From S012-113 sp965368405 (GTDB lineage: Bacteria > Bacteroidota > Bacteroidia > Cytophagales > Cyclobacteriaceae): a stretch of DNA of 36,074 bases. The position numbers and the translations under genes were made by a program. The notes below the pieces were generated by a model. That model made no database searches. It had not been told where the DNA came from and worked only from the letters and a program-made list of their open reading frames with translations. Shown piece by piece: positions 1 to 9,160 of this stretch; positions within the stretch are counted from its first letter, which is position 1, and every line of letters starts with the position of its first letter. The stretch covers positions 1 to 36,074 of the forward strand of contig CBDUMS010000026.1 in NCBI GenBank assembly GCA_965368405.1, in the 5' to 3' direction.

Positions 1-2859
1 GGAGAATTTACTGCGGTTTCATATAAATTAATGGTGCCCCATCCTCCAGGTGCACCTTTCTTTCTCTTACTAGGCAGAATGGCATCGTTTCTCAGTTTTG
101 GTGACGTGGAGCAAGTAGCCTATTGGGTTAATATGCTTAGCGTAGTATCCAGTGCTTTTACAATTCTATTTATGTTCTGGAGTATTACTCTCTTCTCAAG
201 AAAGTTACTTAAGGTAAATGGAGCCATGCCAGATCACCAATCTATTGCTGTTCTTGGTGCGGGGCTAGTTGGTGCTCTTGCCTACACCTTTTCCGACACT
301 TTTTGGTTTTCAGCCGTAGAAGCTGAGGTATATGCAATGTCTTCGTTCCTCACAGCGTTTGTGGTATGGGCAATGCTGAAATGGGAACTAATCGAAGACG
401 AAAGTCGTGCCAACCGTTGGATAATTCTTATCGCCTATGTGATTGGTATATCTATTGGAATTCACCTCCTAAATCTCGTAGCTATACCCGCCTTAGGCCT
501 TATTTACTACTTCAAGAAGTACCCTAAAGTGACCAGAAATGGTATTCTTTTTGCCTTAGGAATTAGTACCCTAATTGTACTAATAATTAATTACGGGATT
601 ATCCCTGGCCTACCGTATATAGCCGGTAAGCTAGAAATAATATTTGTAAATAGCTTTGGGCTACCTTTTGGTACTGCAATAGTGTTCTTCGTTCTCCTAA
701 TAATTGGTGGATTGGTATACGGCATATATTATTCACAGCAAAAGGCGAAGGTGCTGCTCAATACTGCGCTGGTATCCCTGGCCTTTATTCTAATCGGGTA
801 TTCGTCGTACTCTCTGGTAGTTATACGCTCTGCATATAACCCTCCAATTGATGAGAATAACCCTGAGGATATCATGAGTGTGGTATCCTACCTTTTACGT
901 GAACAGTATGGTAGCAGACCACTAATATATGGCCAGTACTTCACTGCAGAAACTCAAGATCAGAAAAAGGGGGCTCCTGTTTATGTAAAAGGAAAGGATA
1001 AGTATGTGATAGCCGATCATAAGCTGGAGAATATTTATGATCCAAAGCAAATGACCTTACTGCCAAGGATGTGGTCTAGTTCACATGCTAGTACCTATCG
1101 AGAGATTATGGGATTACGCCCAGGTGAGAAGCCTTCTTTTGTTGACAATATCGCCTATATGCTTAAACGGCAAATGGGTCATATGTATTGGCGCTATTTT
1201 ATGTGGAACTTCTCAGGCCGAGAAAGTGATATCCAAGATGCTGCCTGGATGAGTCCGGTCGATGCGTTTAAAGAAACCCCTGACAGCATAAAAGCTAATC
1301 GTGGACGAAATAACTACTTTATGATTCCCCTTATCCTTGGAATAATTGGAATGGTATTCAGTTATTATAAAGATCCAAAACAGTTTTTTATTATTCTGGC
1401 ACTATTCTTCCTTACCGGTCTAGCATTAATCCTCTACTTGAATTCTCCTCCAACAGAACCCCGTGAGAGAGATTATATATATGTTGGGTCTTACTACGCC
1501 TTTGCATTTTATATCGGATTTGGCGTCCTAGGAATAATAAGCTTCTTAAAACGATTTATGAAGCCTGTAGTAGCAGGTGCTGTTGCAATTCTTATTTCGC
1601 TTAGTGCCCCTGTTATTATGGCTGCCGAAAACTGGGATGATCACGATCGTTCAGATCGCTGGTTCTCGGTAGATTCTGCCAGAAATTTCCTTTCTTCTTG
1701 TGCTCCAAATGCCATTTTATTTACGGGTGGTGATAACGATACTTTCCCGCTTTGGTATGTTCAAGAAGTAGAGGGCTTTAGAACGGACGTTCGAGTTGTG
1801 GTATTGAGTTATTTCAACACCGATTGGTATATCGAGCAAATGACCCGGCCGGCCTATGAGTCTGAGCCTTTTCCTTTCTCCCTATCGAAAGAAGATTATC
1901 GTCAGGGTGGGTTAAACGACTTCCTTCTTTATGATCCTAACAGCGGCATTACTGGCGCTATCAGTTTAAAGCAATATTTAAAGCTATTAAAAGATAATAT
2001 TCCACAGCTCCGCTATGAAACGAATGCGGGAGCCAGCCATATCATTCCAAGTCAGGAGATGTTCTTGGATATTGACACGGCCAAGGTGATGAATATGGGT
2101 ATAATACCTGATGATAAGGCTCAGTATTTAGTCTCAAGGATGCAGTGGCGGATGAAGAAAAGCTATCTGGAGAAAAAAGATCTGATGGCACTTGATCTTA
2201 TTGCAACAAATAATTGGGAACGCCCCATTTATTTTAATAATACCTCACGACAAGGTATTGGCTTAGAGTTTAACGATTATCTGGTACAGGAAGGTAATGC
2301 CTTCAGATTGTTGCCTGTAAATAATCAAAACCCTAACCTCGATTTGGTGAATACTGAGTTGATGTACGAAAACATGATGACGAAATTCCAGTATCGTGAG
2401 TTAGATAATCCAAAAGTGTACTATAATGAAGATTATAGGAAATTTGCATTAAATCACCGTTCTGCATTCAATACCCTTACTGCGGCATTGTTAAATGAGG
2501 GCAAAGATGAAAAAGCACGTGAGGTAGCACTTAAAAATTTAGAAGTGATGCCCGACGCATCGCTTCCATATGATTACAGCACACCTACAACAATTGAATA
2601 TTTGCTTATTCTGGGTGAAAAGGAGCTTGCAATTGAAATGGCCAAAATATTGGGCAAGCGAGCTGATGAAAAGATTGGTTACTATTTGAAGTATGACAAT
2701 AATATTAATTTTGAACTTCAGCAAAACCTTGTAATCCTTCGAGATTTAGCCGAGACCATGGGACGTTTTGGTGAGTTAGAACTCTCGGAGCAGTTTAGTA
2801 CAGCCTTTGAGTCTTACTACAATATGCTAGGGATTAGAGACGGCCGATCAACGCGTTAA
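1..2859 (+). CDS. DUF2723 multi-spanning membrane protein, 5' end outside window
   Basis: The reading frame is open from base 1, and the first visible residues (GEFTAVSYKL, then HPPGAP) already belong to the conserved N-terminal part of DUF2723 proteins. The gene is therefore cut by the window edge, and the ATG at base 31 is internal. 952 residues are visible. About the first 540 contain many hydrophobic segments of about 20 residues. After them comes a soluble, probably periplasmic part with the family-typical GGDNDTFPLWY near visible residue 580, and a helical C-terminus that may hold TPR-like repeats. DUF2723 proteins are common in Bacteroidota and resemble GT-C glycosyltransferases of the protein O-mannosyltransferase type. 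A role in O-glycosylation of envelope proteins is inferred from the family and not shown here. The 3' end overlaps the converging methyltransferase gene by 12 bases. Family assignment is firm; substrate is unknown. Confidence 0.9.
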   Translation, partial: GEFTAVSYKLMVPHPPGAPFFLLLGRMASFLSFGDVEQVAYWVNMLSVVSSAFTILFMFWSITLFSRKLLKVNGAMPDHQSIAVLGAGLVGALAYTFSDTFWFSAVEAEVYAMSSFLTAFVVWAMLKWELIEDESRANRWIILIAYVIGISIGIHLLNLVAIPALGLIYYFKKYPKVTRNGILFALGISTLIVLIINYGIIPGLPYIAGKLEIIFVNSFGLPFGTAIVFFVLLIIGGLVYGIYYSQQKAKVLLNTALVSLAFILIGYSSYSLVVIRSAYNPPIDENNPEDIMSVVSYLLREQYGSRPLIYGQYFTAETQDQKKGAPVYVKGKDKYVIADHKLENIYDPKQMTLLPRMWSSSHASTYREIMGLRPGEKPSFVDNIAYMLKRQMGHMYWRYFMWNFSGRESDIQDAAWMSPVDAFKETPDSIKANRGRNNYFMIPLILGIIGMVFSYYKDPKQFFIILALFFLTGLALILYLNSPPTEPRERDYIYVGSYYAFAFYIGFGVLGIISFLKRFMKPVVAGAVAILISLSAPVIMAAENWDDHDRSDRWFSVDSARNFLSSCAPNAILFTGGDNDTFPLWYVQEVEGFRTDVRVVVLSYFNTDWYIEQMTRPAYESEPFPFSLSKEDYRQGGLNDFLLYDPNSGITGAISLKQYLKLLKDNIPQLRYETNAGASHIIPSQEMFLDIDTAKVMNMGIIPDDKAQYLVSRMQWRMKKSYLEKKDLMALDLIATNNWERPIYFNNTSRQGIGLEFNDYLVQEGNAFRLLPVNNQNPNLDLVNTELMYENMMTKFQYRELDNPKVYYNEDYRKFALNHRSAFNTLTAALLNEGKDEKAREVALKNLEVMPDASLPYDYSTPTTIEYLLILGEKELAIEMAKILGKRADEKIGYYLKYDNNINFELQQNLVILRDLAETMGRFGELELSEQFSTAFESYYNMLGIRDGRSTR

Positions 2860-3618
2860 TACAGCGAAAAGATCAAGGCTTGTGTCGGCATTATCAGAGA
2901 TCAAGTAGTCTTCTTGAGTGATAGACATTACGAGTTCATCATTTGAATCTTGTAGTTTATTCCGGTTTAATCGATTCATAAACTCATATGGAATTTTAAG
3001 AAGGAAGGCTGGAAGCTTATGCTGTAAATCAAAAATATCAAAGCGCATTAAGCGTTTAACCGATTCTCTGTTTCGCTCGTAATAGGTGCTAACCTTTTCA
3101 TTTCCATCGATTCCTTTCAGGACCACCTGGCTAAAGAATGGTTTGCAGAGATTTTCGAGCTCCTTTGCCTTGTACTCCCGAATATGCCATGGATTACGAC
3201 TAAGACTTCGCTTAATATTTGGTGTTGTTATAAGTGCCTTACCTCCCGGTTTTAGCACTCGAGCAATTTCTTCTAAATAGAGAGCATCGTTCTTAATGTG
3301 CTCAATTACTTGAAAAGATATCACCGTATCAAAAGATGCATCGGCAAATGCCAAAGGCGGGATACTGGCCTGCTTAAACGTAGCATCGGGATTTTCGGCA
3401 CTTAATTTATCAACTACCTCCTGAATCTTGTCAATGCCGGTAAAAGATGTCACTTTACTCTTCAATAATCCAACACCTCTGCCCTCGCCACAACCGATCT
3501 CTAATAAATCTCCAGAAACTTCATCCTGAGCCAGATAATATGCTTTTAGCAACCTCTGATGGACCGGATTGTCGGATGTGATTTTATCGGAAGCAATTTC
3601 GGTGGTATAAACAGCCAT
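2848..3618 (-). CDS. Class I SAM-dependent methyltransferase (UbiE/COQ5-like fold)
   Basis: A 256-residue soluble protein with a Rossmann-type methyltransferase domain at about residues 15-150. Motif I is LLEIGCGEGRG, followed by an acidic residue at the end of strand 2 (TGIDK). The post-motif DTVISFQVIEHI and VLKPGGKALITTPN are typical of the Methyltransf_11 group. The C-terminal 100 residues carry no recognised domain and probably shape substrate binding. The substrate cannot be named; small molecules, lipids and glycans are all possible. Start is the ATG at 3618. Its stop lies inside the 3' end of the DUF2723 gene (12-base convergent overlap), and it diverges from the gwxTD gene across about 100 bases. 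The neighbour on the left suggests, weakly, a link to envelope glycan modification. Confidence 0.85.
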   Translation of the reverse strand: MAVYTTEIASDKITSDNPVHQRLLKAYYLAQDEVSGDLLEIGCGEGRGVGLLKSKVTSFTGIDKIQEVVDKLSAENPDATFKQASIPPLAFADASFDTVISFQVIEHIKNDALYLEEIARVLKPGGKALITTPNIKRSLSRNPWHIREYKAKELENLCKPFFSQVVLKGIDGNEKVSTYYERNRESVKRLMRFDIFDLQHKLPAFLLKIPYEFMNRLNRNKLQDSNDELVMSITQEDYLISDNADTSLDLFAVLTR

Positions 3619-3720
3619 ATTTTCAATTTAAAGGGCAAATGTCGTAAAATAATTAATCACAAAATTTATCTTGGTGAAAGATTTAGTTATTTTACATCAG
3701 AACATGTGAGACTACAAAGA

Positions 3721-4932
3721 ATGCGTAGCGTTAAGCTTTCAATTATTATACTGTTTGCCATGGGCAACATTACCGGTTTGTACGGACAAACAAAGATTTC
3801 GAATCTCGACTTCCAATACATCTACAATCCCGAAAACGACCCTCTTGGAGAATTAAAGTGTTCGAAGGCAGATTCTATTGCCTCCATACTGCTCTTGGTA
3901 AATAAGCCGCTCGATAGTTTAAAAAAATACACTTTAAGTTATTCGCTAGTTAATTCACTCGAAGATGAAATTGAGAAAAGGATTATATTAAGACCAATCT
4001 CCACATACTTTCAGTATGAAGATCAGGAGGCATCATATTATGGGTTTAATGCCAAAGTGCACGATGCAAAATACATTGTGGTATGGCTGTCGGATACGGT
4101 AAGGCTCATTCGGTATCCAATAATTAAACATATTGAGCATAAAGAAGAAGCAGAAGACATTATACTATATCGTAAAACCTTCAACGCCCCCGTTATTGCC
4201 GATTATATTAAAGAAAACACCTCGCTACGTCTTGGAACCATCGGGGGAAAAAGAAAGGATATAAACATACGGTATTATGATCATCATTTTCTGCCTGCCA
4301 AACCACCAATGGCTGCCATACCCGACAGCACGGCGACAAAATTTAGTCATGATAAACTCTACCAATTAAGGACAAACGATACCATTAACTTTGTAGATAG
4401 AGGCCTTTATTTCATCTATCCCGATGGTGCTTCATACGGCCAGTCAATCTTGGTTACCGATGATCAATACCCTAAAGTGGCGGACTTTAATGGCTTGATT
4501 GAAGCTTTAAGATATCTTGCCACGGATGAGGAGTATTTAAAAATGACCACCTCGTTCAATAAAAAAGAACTTTTTGATAAATTCTGGTTGAATAACACCA
4601 AGTCAGAAGAAAAAGCTCTTGAGGCAATTAAGGAATATTACACTCGGGTCCGAGAAGCAAATTTGCTCTTCACCAACTACAAAGAGGGATGGAAAACGGA
4701 TAAGGGCATGATTTATATAATCTATGGGCCACCAAGCAGGGTTTTTCGGAAGGATAACTCCGAGATGTGGATCTATGAAAAATCATTTGAGCTGCCTCGT
4801 GTAGCCTTTAACTTCACATTAATTGCAACAGCTTTTAGTGATGAGCATTATGTATTAAATCGAAATGCCGAATACCAGAACCTTTGGTTTAGAACAATCG
4901 ATCTTTGGCGATCTGGCAAAAAAGAGTATTAA
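3721..4932 (+). CDS. GWxTD domain-containing secreted protein
   Basis: A 403-residue protein with an N-terminal signal peptide (MRSVKLSIIILFAMG..., likely cut after LYG). Near residue 320 is the signature KEGWKTDKGMIYIIYGPP, which defines the GWxTD domain found in Bacteroidota and a few other phyla. The frame is open 54 codons further upstream, but that extension runs into the divergent methyltransferase gene and would hide the signal peptide, so I place the start at 3721. Function of the family is not established; the middle region looks beta-rich, consistent with an extracytoplasmic protein. Its stop overlaps the start of rlmB by one base (TAATG), so the two are probably co-transcribed and translationally coupled, although no functional link is obvious. 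Confidence 0.85.
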   Translation: MRSVKLSIIILFAMGNITGLYGQTKISNLDFQYIYNPENDPLGELKCSKADSIASILLLVNKPLDSLKKYTLSYSLVNSLEDEIEKRIILRPISTYFQYEDQEASYYGFNAKVHDAKYIVVWLSDTVRLIRYPIIKHIEHKEEAEDIILYRKTFNAPVIADYIKENTSLRLGTIGGKRKDINIRYYDHHFLPAKPPMAAIPDSTATKFSHDKLYQLRTNDTINFVDRGLYFIYPDGASYGQSILVTDDQYPKVADFNGLIEALRYLATDEEYLKMTTSFNKKELFDKFWLNNTKSEEKALEAIKEYYTRVREANLLFTNYKEGWKTDKGMIYIIYGPPSRVFRKDNSEMWIYEKSFELPRVAFNFTLIATAFSDEHYVLNRNAEYQNLWFRTIDLWRSGKKEY

Positions 4933-5678
4933 TGAGTCAAAACAAAGATATGTTGTTTGGTCGCAGGCCAATTATAGAAGCAATCAAAGCTGATAAGGTA
5001 TTCGATAAACTATTCGTTCAAAAAAACCTTTCGGGTGAGCTAGCTGTAGAATTACTTGAGACGGCCAAAACGAATAAAGTGGTGGTTACAAAAGTGCCTT
5101 CAGAAAAGCTTGATCGGCTTACTCGCAAAAATCATCAAGGTGTTGTTGGTTTTATATCTCCAATAGCATTTGCTAATATCGATCATATCGTAGACCAGTG
5201 CTTTGCCAGTGGCAAAGAACCACTGGTGCTTTTGCTTGATCATATAACCGATGTTCGAAATTTTGGTGCCATTGTTAGAACTGCTGAATGCGCGGGCGTA
5301 GATGCCGTTATTGTACCAACCCGAGGCGCGGCTCAAATCTCCGGCGATGCAATGAAAACATCAGCCGGTGCCTTAAGTCTGGTACCCATTTGCCGGGCTA
5401 ATAACCCTGTCGCACTACTTAAGTCGCTGCAGAATATGGGGCTTCGATTAATTGCTTGTACCGAAAAGACCAACGCCTCCATTTTTGAAGTAAGTTACAA
5501 TCAACCTACAGTCATTATCATGGGTTCAGAGGAGTCGGGGATAGATCGTGAAATCCTTGAAATAGCCAACGATAAGGCTAAAATACCCATGCAGGGCAAA
5601 ATTGAATCATTAAATGTATCGACCTCAGCAGGAATTATTCTCTATGAGGCTATGCGACAGCGACAGCAAGCAACTTAA
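4932..5678 (+). CDS. rlmB: 23S rRNA (guanosine-2'-O-)-methyltransferase RlmB, TrmH/SpoU family
   Basis: A 248-residue SPOUT methyltransferase that transfers a methyl group from SAM to the 2'-oxygen of a guanosine in 23S rRNA (Gm2251 in E. coli RlmB). The N-terminal substrate-binding domain starts with LFGRRPIIEAI. The knotted catalytic domain has motif 1 (LDHITDVRNFGAIVRTAE, about residue 103), motif 2 (GSEESGIDRE, about 198) and motif 3 (NVSTSAGI, about 228). Length matches the family. The ATG at 4932 shares one base with the preceding stop; a start 27 bases upstream is possible but would sit inside gwxTD and add residues unlike the family. The next gene on the opposite strand abuts with no gap. 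Distinguishing RlmB from other TrmH-family paralogues relies on the N-terminal domain. Confidence 0.9.
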   Translation: MSQNKDMLFGRRPIIEAIKADKVFDKLFVQKNLSGELAVELLETAKTNKVVVTKVPSEKLDRLTRKNHQGVVGFISPIAFANIDHIVDQCFASGKEPLVLLLDHITDVRNFGAIVRTAECAGVDAVIVPTRGAAQISGDAMKTSAGALSLVPICRANNPVALLKSLQNMGLRLIACTEKTNASIFEVSYNQPTVIIMGSEESGIDREILEIANDKAKIPMQGKIESLNVSTSAGIILYEAMRQRQQAT

Positions 5679-6752
5679 TTATGTAAAGCTGCTATTCTTA
5701 GAGTTCCGTATGTCGTGCACAATTCTTTTTAGCTCTGTTCCTCGTTCCTTGTTACAGATTAAGATGGCATTGCCGTAATCACTAATTAAACAGTTATCTA
5801 ACCCGCTAACGACGATAAGTTTGTCTTTTGGACCACTAATGGTGCAGTTATGACTATCGTATAGCAAGGCATTCGCCTTAACCACATTAGCATCGTCATC
5901 TTTTTCGGAAATCTCATATAGCGACTGCCAGGAGCCTAAATCCGACCACCCAAAATCGGCCATAATAACAAAGACGTTTTTCGCTTTCTCCATGATGCCG
6001 TAATCGATCGAAATATTTTTGCATTGGGCATAGCCAGCATCAACATTTGCCTGTTCTTGATCTGTATAAAAACTATCTTTTAGTCCAACGAATACCTCAT
6101 GCATTTCGGGGAGGTATTTAATGAAAGCATTAACAATTGAAGCGGCCGACCAAACAAATATTCCAGCATTCCAGACGAATTCGCCACTATCGAGGAAAGA
6201 CTGAGCAATTTCCTTTTCAGGTTTTTCAGTGAAGGTTTTAACCTTCTTTATATCAGACTCATTATTATCTACAAACTGTATATATCCATAGCCCGTCTCA
6301 GGACGGTTGGGCTGAACGCCAATCGTGACAAGCTTCTCCTCTTCGGTTGCTCCTAGTACAGCCTTATTAAGAATTGCCGTAAAAACATCCCCCTTAAAAA
6401 CGATATGATCAGATGGCGACACCACAATTGCGGCGTCCGGGTCTTTATGAGCAATTTTATAGCAAGCATAAGCGATACAAGGTGCCGTATTTCGCTGAAA
6501 AGGTTCTAGTAATATCTGATCGTCGCTTATCTCGGGTAGTTGCTCTTTAATTATTTCCTTGTACTTATGGTTGGCAACTATAACAATTTTGTCGACATCG
6601 GTTATTTCCTTGAATCGATCGAATGTCATCTGTAAAAGCGTTTGGCCAACGCCCAGGACGTCTAGAAATTGTTTCGGTTTTTCGGATCTGCTGAATGGCC
6701 AAAAACGGGTGCCTGATCCCCCTGCCATGATTACCGCGTAGATATTAGACAT
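5679..6752 (-). CDS. manC: Mannose-1-phosphate guanylyltransferase (GDP-mannose synthesis)
   Basis: A 357-residue sugar nucleotidyltransferase that makes GDP-mannose from mannose-1-phosphate and GTP in the cytoplasm. The N-terminal nucleotide-binding signature is MAGGSGTRFWPFSRSEKPKQ (residues 9-28). Further family motifs are VVSPSDH, VTIGVQP.RPETGYGYI, FTEKP and FVWNAGIFVW, and the late ADFGWSDLGSW. The protein ends after the guanylyltransferase and left-handed beta-helix parts and lacks the C-terminal phosphomannose isomerase domain of bifunctional ManC/AlgA, which is the usual short form in Bacteroidota. Start is the ATG at 6752. It converges on rlmB with stop codons directly abutting. GDP-mannose feeds mannosyl and fucosyl transfer for surface glycans. 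The gene symbol follows function; some databases call this form by other names. Confidence 0.92.
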   Translation of the reverse strand: MSNIYAVIMAGGSGTRFWPFSRSEKPKQFLDVLGVGQTLLQMTFDRFKEITDVDKIVIVANHKYKEIIKEQLPEISDDQILLEPFQRNTAPCIAYACYKIAHKDPDAAIVVSPSDHIVFKGDVFTAILNKAVLGATEEEKLVTIGVQPNRPETGYGYIQFVDNNESDIKKVKTFTEKPEKEIAQSFLDSGEFVWNAGIFVWSAASIVNAFIKYLPEMHEVFVGLKDSFYTDQEQANVDAGYAQCKNISIDYGIMEKAKNVFVIMADFGWSDLGSWQSLYEISEKDDDANVVKANALLYDSHNCTISGPKDKLIVVSGLDNCLISDYGNAILICNKERGTELKRIVHDIRNSKNSSFT

Positions 6753-6935
6753 ATATTTTTTACTTGGTTTTTAAAAGATTTTAAAAAGCGCCAAATAAGC
6801 CCTTTTTTCTTGTTTTAATCGTTTAAAAAGTTTGAAATATTCCTTATCTTCATAGAATAAGGTAAAGTTTTTCGTTTAAAACAAAGATACTGAAGTAAAG
6901 CTATTCTTAGTGAATTGTGACTAAAATACTGCCAC

Positions 6936-9122
6936 ATGCAAGAAGTTGTTGAAGATAAGTTAAAGGTTGCCTTAAAAGAGGTATTTGGCTTTGACAAATA
7001 CCGAGGCAATCAGGAGAATATTATTAAAAGTATCTACCATGGTAACGATACGTTCGTTATCATGCCAACCGGTGCGGGCAAATCGCTATGCTACCAACTT
7101 CCAGCAATCGTTTTAGATGGGACTGCAATCATAATCTCCCCTTTGATTGCCCTAATGAAGAACCAGGTCGATCAAATGCAAGCCTATGGTATTGATGCAC
7201 GCTTCTTGAATTCTACCTTATCGAAAACCGAAGCACGCAAAGTAAAGGAAGACACCCTCGCCGGGCTGGTAAAGATGCTGTATGTGGCGCCAGAATCATT
7301 AACGAAGGAAGCTAATGTCAACTTTCTTAAAAAAGCTAAAATCTCATTTGTTGCGGTAGATGAAGCACACTGTATTTCCGAGTGGGGCCATGACTTCCGA
7401 CCAGAATATCGTAGGATTAAGGCAATCGTTCATGAGCTGGGAGCTCACCCTATTATTGCATTAACTGCTACGGCTACCCCGAAAGTACAGATCGACATAA
7501 TTAAGAACCTCGAAATGGACATCGAGGGCACTTTTAAAAGCTCCTTTAATCGTGACAACCTGTACTATGAGGTCCGACCAAAACAAGACATTAAGAAACA
7601 ACTAATAAAATTCCTGAAAGCTCATCACGGCAAATCGGGAATAGTGTATTGTTTAAGCCGAAAGAAAGTAGAAGAAATCGCTGAACTCTTAAAAGTAAAT
7701 GATGTTAATGCTGCTCCTTATCATGCTGGTTTGGAGAGTGGCACTCGCATGAAGAATCAGGATGATTTTTTAAATGAGGATGTTGACGTTATCGTAGCAA
7801 CTATCGCTTTTGGTATGGGCATTGATAAACCTGACGTGCGATTCGTAGTCCATTACGATGTTCCTAAATCGCTGGAAGGCTATTATCAGGAAACCGGTCG
7901 CGCCGGTCGTGACGGTATCCCCAGCCAGTGCTTAATGTTCTTTAGCCATAACGATATCCTGAAACTCGATAAGTTTAATAAAGACAAACCTGTTCAGGAG
8001 CGTGACAATTCCAGATTATTACTTCAGGAAATGACATCCTACGCCGAATCGGCGGTATGCCGAAGAAAGCAGTTACTTCATTATTTTGGTGAGTCGTATG
8101 ATTCTGACAATTGTAATAATTGTGATAATTGTCTTCACCCTACCGATACTTACAACGGCGAAGAGTTCATTTCCATCGTGCTGCAAGCCGCAGTAACTAC
8201 AGAAGAGCGATTTGGCATGCTACATTTAGTCAATGTAATTACAGGAAAGATGTCAGATTATGTGACCAGCTATAAGCATGATCAGCTAGAAATCTTTGCT
8301 AAAGGCAACGATCGTTCAGAAGACTTTTGGCGATCGGTGGTCCGACAAAGCCTTCTCCATGAATTCCTTGAAAAAGATATTAACAACATCGGCGTCTTAA
8401 AAGTCACAGAGAAAGGTCATAATTTTTTAGTCGATCCCTTTAAAGTTTCACTTTTTAAGAATCACGATTATACTCATATAAAGCAAGAAGACGAAGAGGT
8501 TGAAGAGGTAGTAAATGTAACCCACGCTTATGACGAAGCCCTCTTCTCGATGCTTCGGGGATTACGAAAATCCGTCGCTCGGGAAAAAGGCGTTCCCCCA
8601 TATGTCGTTTTCCAGGATCCTTCTCTGGAAGAAATGGCTACAACATTTCCATGTTCTCTCGATGAGCTCCAGAAGATAAATGGAGTTGGCCATGGTAAGG
8701 CAATAAAGTTCGGAAGACCTTTTGTTGAGATGATCAGTAAATATGTTGAAGAAAATGACATCATCACGGCCTTTGACGTAACTGTAAAGTCGACGGTTAA
8801 TAAATCGAAAAACAAAGTATTCATCATAACCCAAATTGACAAGAAACTTGATCTTGAAGAGATAGCAGAAGCTAAGAACCTCAATATGTCTGATTTGCTA
8901 TCGGAGATTGAAAATATTGTTAGTTCAGGCACGAAATTGAATCTGGATTATTACATTGATCAGGTTATCGACGAAGAACGTCAGGATGATCTTCATGACT
9001 ATTTTTTGAATGCAGAAACCGATGATATCGAGGCAGCTTTAGAAGATGAAGACAACGAAGAATACTCTGAAGATGACATTCGTCTAATGCGAATTAAATT
9101 TTTATCGGAATACGCCAATTAA
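6936..9122 (+). CDS. recQ: ATP-dependent DNA helicase RecQ
   Basis: A 728-residue superfamily 2 helicase that unwinds DNA 3' to 5' in recombination and fork repair. Seen in order: the RecQ-specific motif 0 region (FGFDKYRGNQENII), Walker A PTGAGKS with Lys49, DEAH at 142-145 followed by CISEWGHDFRPEY, the helicase C lobe ending with YYQETGRAGRDG, the zinc-binding cysteines (Cys-Arg-Arg, then CNNCDNC around residue 395), the winged-helix RQC domain, an HRDC domain (about 530-600), and an acidic C-terminal tail. The extra C-terminal helical region resembles a helix-turn-helix seen in other Bacteroidota RecQ proteins. It has 183 bases of upstream non-coding sequence shared with the divergent manC. 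The downstream purD begins only 38 bases after its stop, so a recQ-purD-ricT-gldH transcript is likely. Confidence 0.96.
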   Translation: MQEVVEDKLKVALKEVFGFDKYRGNQENIIKSIYHGNDTFVIMPTGAGKSLCYQLPAIVLDGTAIIISPLIALMKNQVDQMQAYGIDARFLNSTLSKTEARKVKEDTLAGLVKMLYVAPESLTKEANVNFLKKAKISFVAVDEAHCISEWGHDFRPEYRRIKAIVHELGAHPIIALTATATPKVQIDIIKNLEMDIEGTFKSSFNRDNLYYEVRPKQDIKKQLIKFLKAHHGKSGIVYCLSRKKVEEIAELLKVNDVNAAPYHAGLESGTRMKNQDDFLNEDVDVIVATIAFGMGIDKPDVRFVVHYDVPKSLEGYYQETGRAGRDGIPSQCLMFFSHNDILKLDKFNKDKPVQERDNSRLLLQEMTSYAESAVCRRKQLLHYFGESYDSDNCNNCDNCLHPTDTYNGEEFISIVLQAAVTTEERFGMLHLVNVITGKMSDYVTSYKHDQLEIFAKGNDRSEDFWRSVVRQSLLHEFLEKDINNIGVLKVTEKGHNFLVDPFKVSLFKNHDYTHIKQEDEEVEEVVNVTHAYDEALFSMLRGLRKSVAREKGVPPYVVFQDPSLEEMATTFPCSLDELQKINGVGHGKAIKFGRPFVEMISKYVEENDIITAFDVTVKSTVNKSKNKVFIITQIDKKLDLEEIAEAKNLNMSDLLSEIENIVSSGTKLNLDYYIDQVIDEERQDDLHDYFLNAETDDIEAALEDEDNEEYSEDDIRLMRIKFLSEYAN

Positions 9123-9160
9123 TATTCTGAAACCGATATTTGTCCCATAACTTAAATAAT

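Noticed and set aside
3559..3720. Upstream extension of the GWxTD gene
   Set aside because: It overlaps the divergent methyltransferase start and would bury the clear signal peptide that begins at 3721.
6882..6889. TATCTTTG on the minus strand as the manC promoter
   Set aside because: It matches TAnnTTTG, but no -33 element is present at the expected spacing and it would give a leader of about 125 bases; not strong enough to list.
8528..8932. Minus-strand open frame of 134 codons within recQ
   Set aside because: It is fully inside the conserved HRDC-containing end of recQ, has no recognisable domain, and is best seen as a shadow frame.
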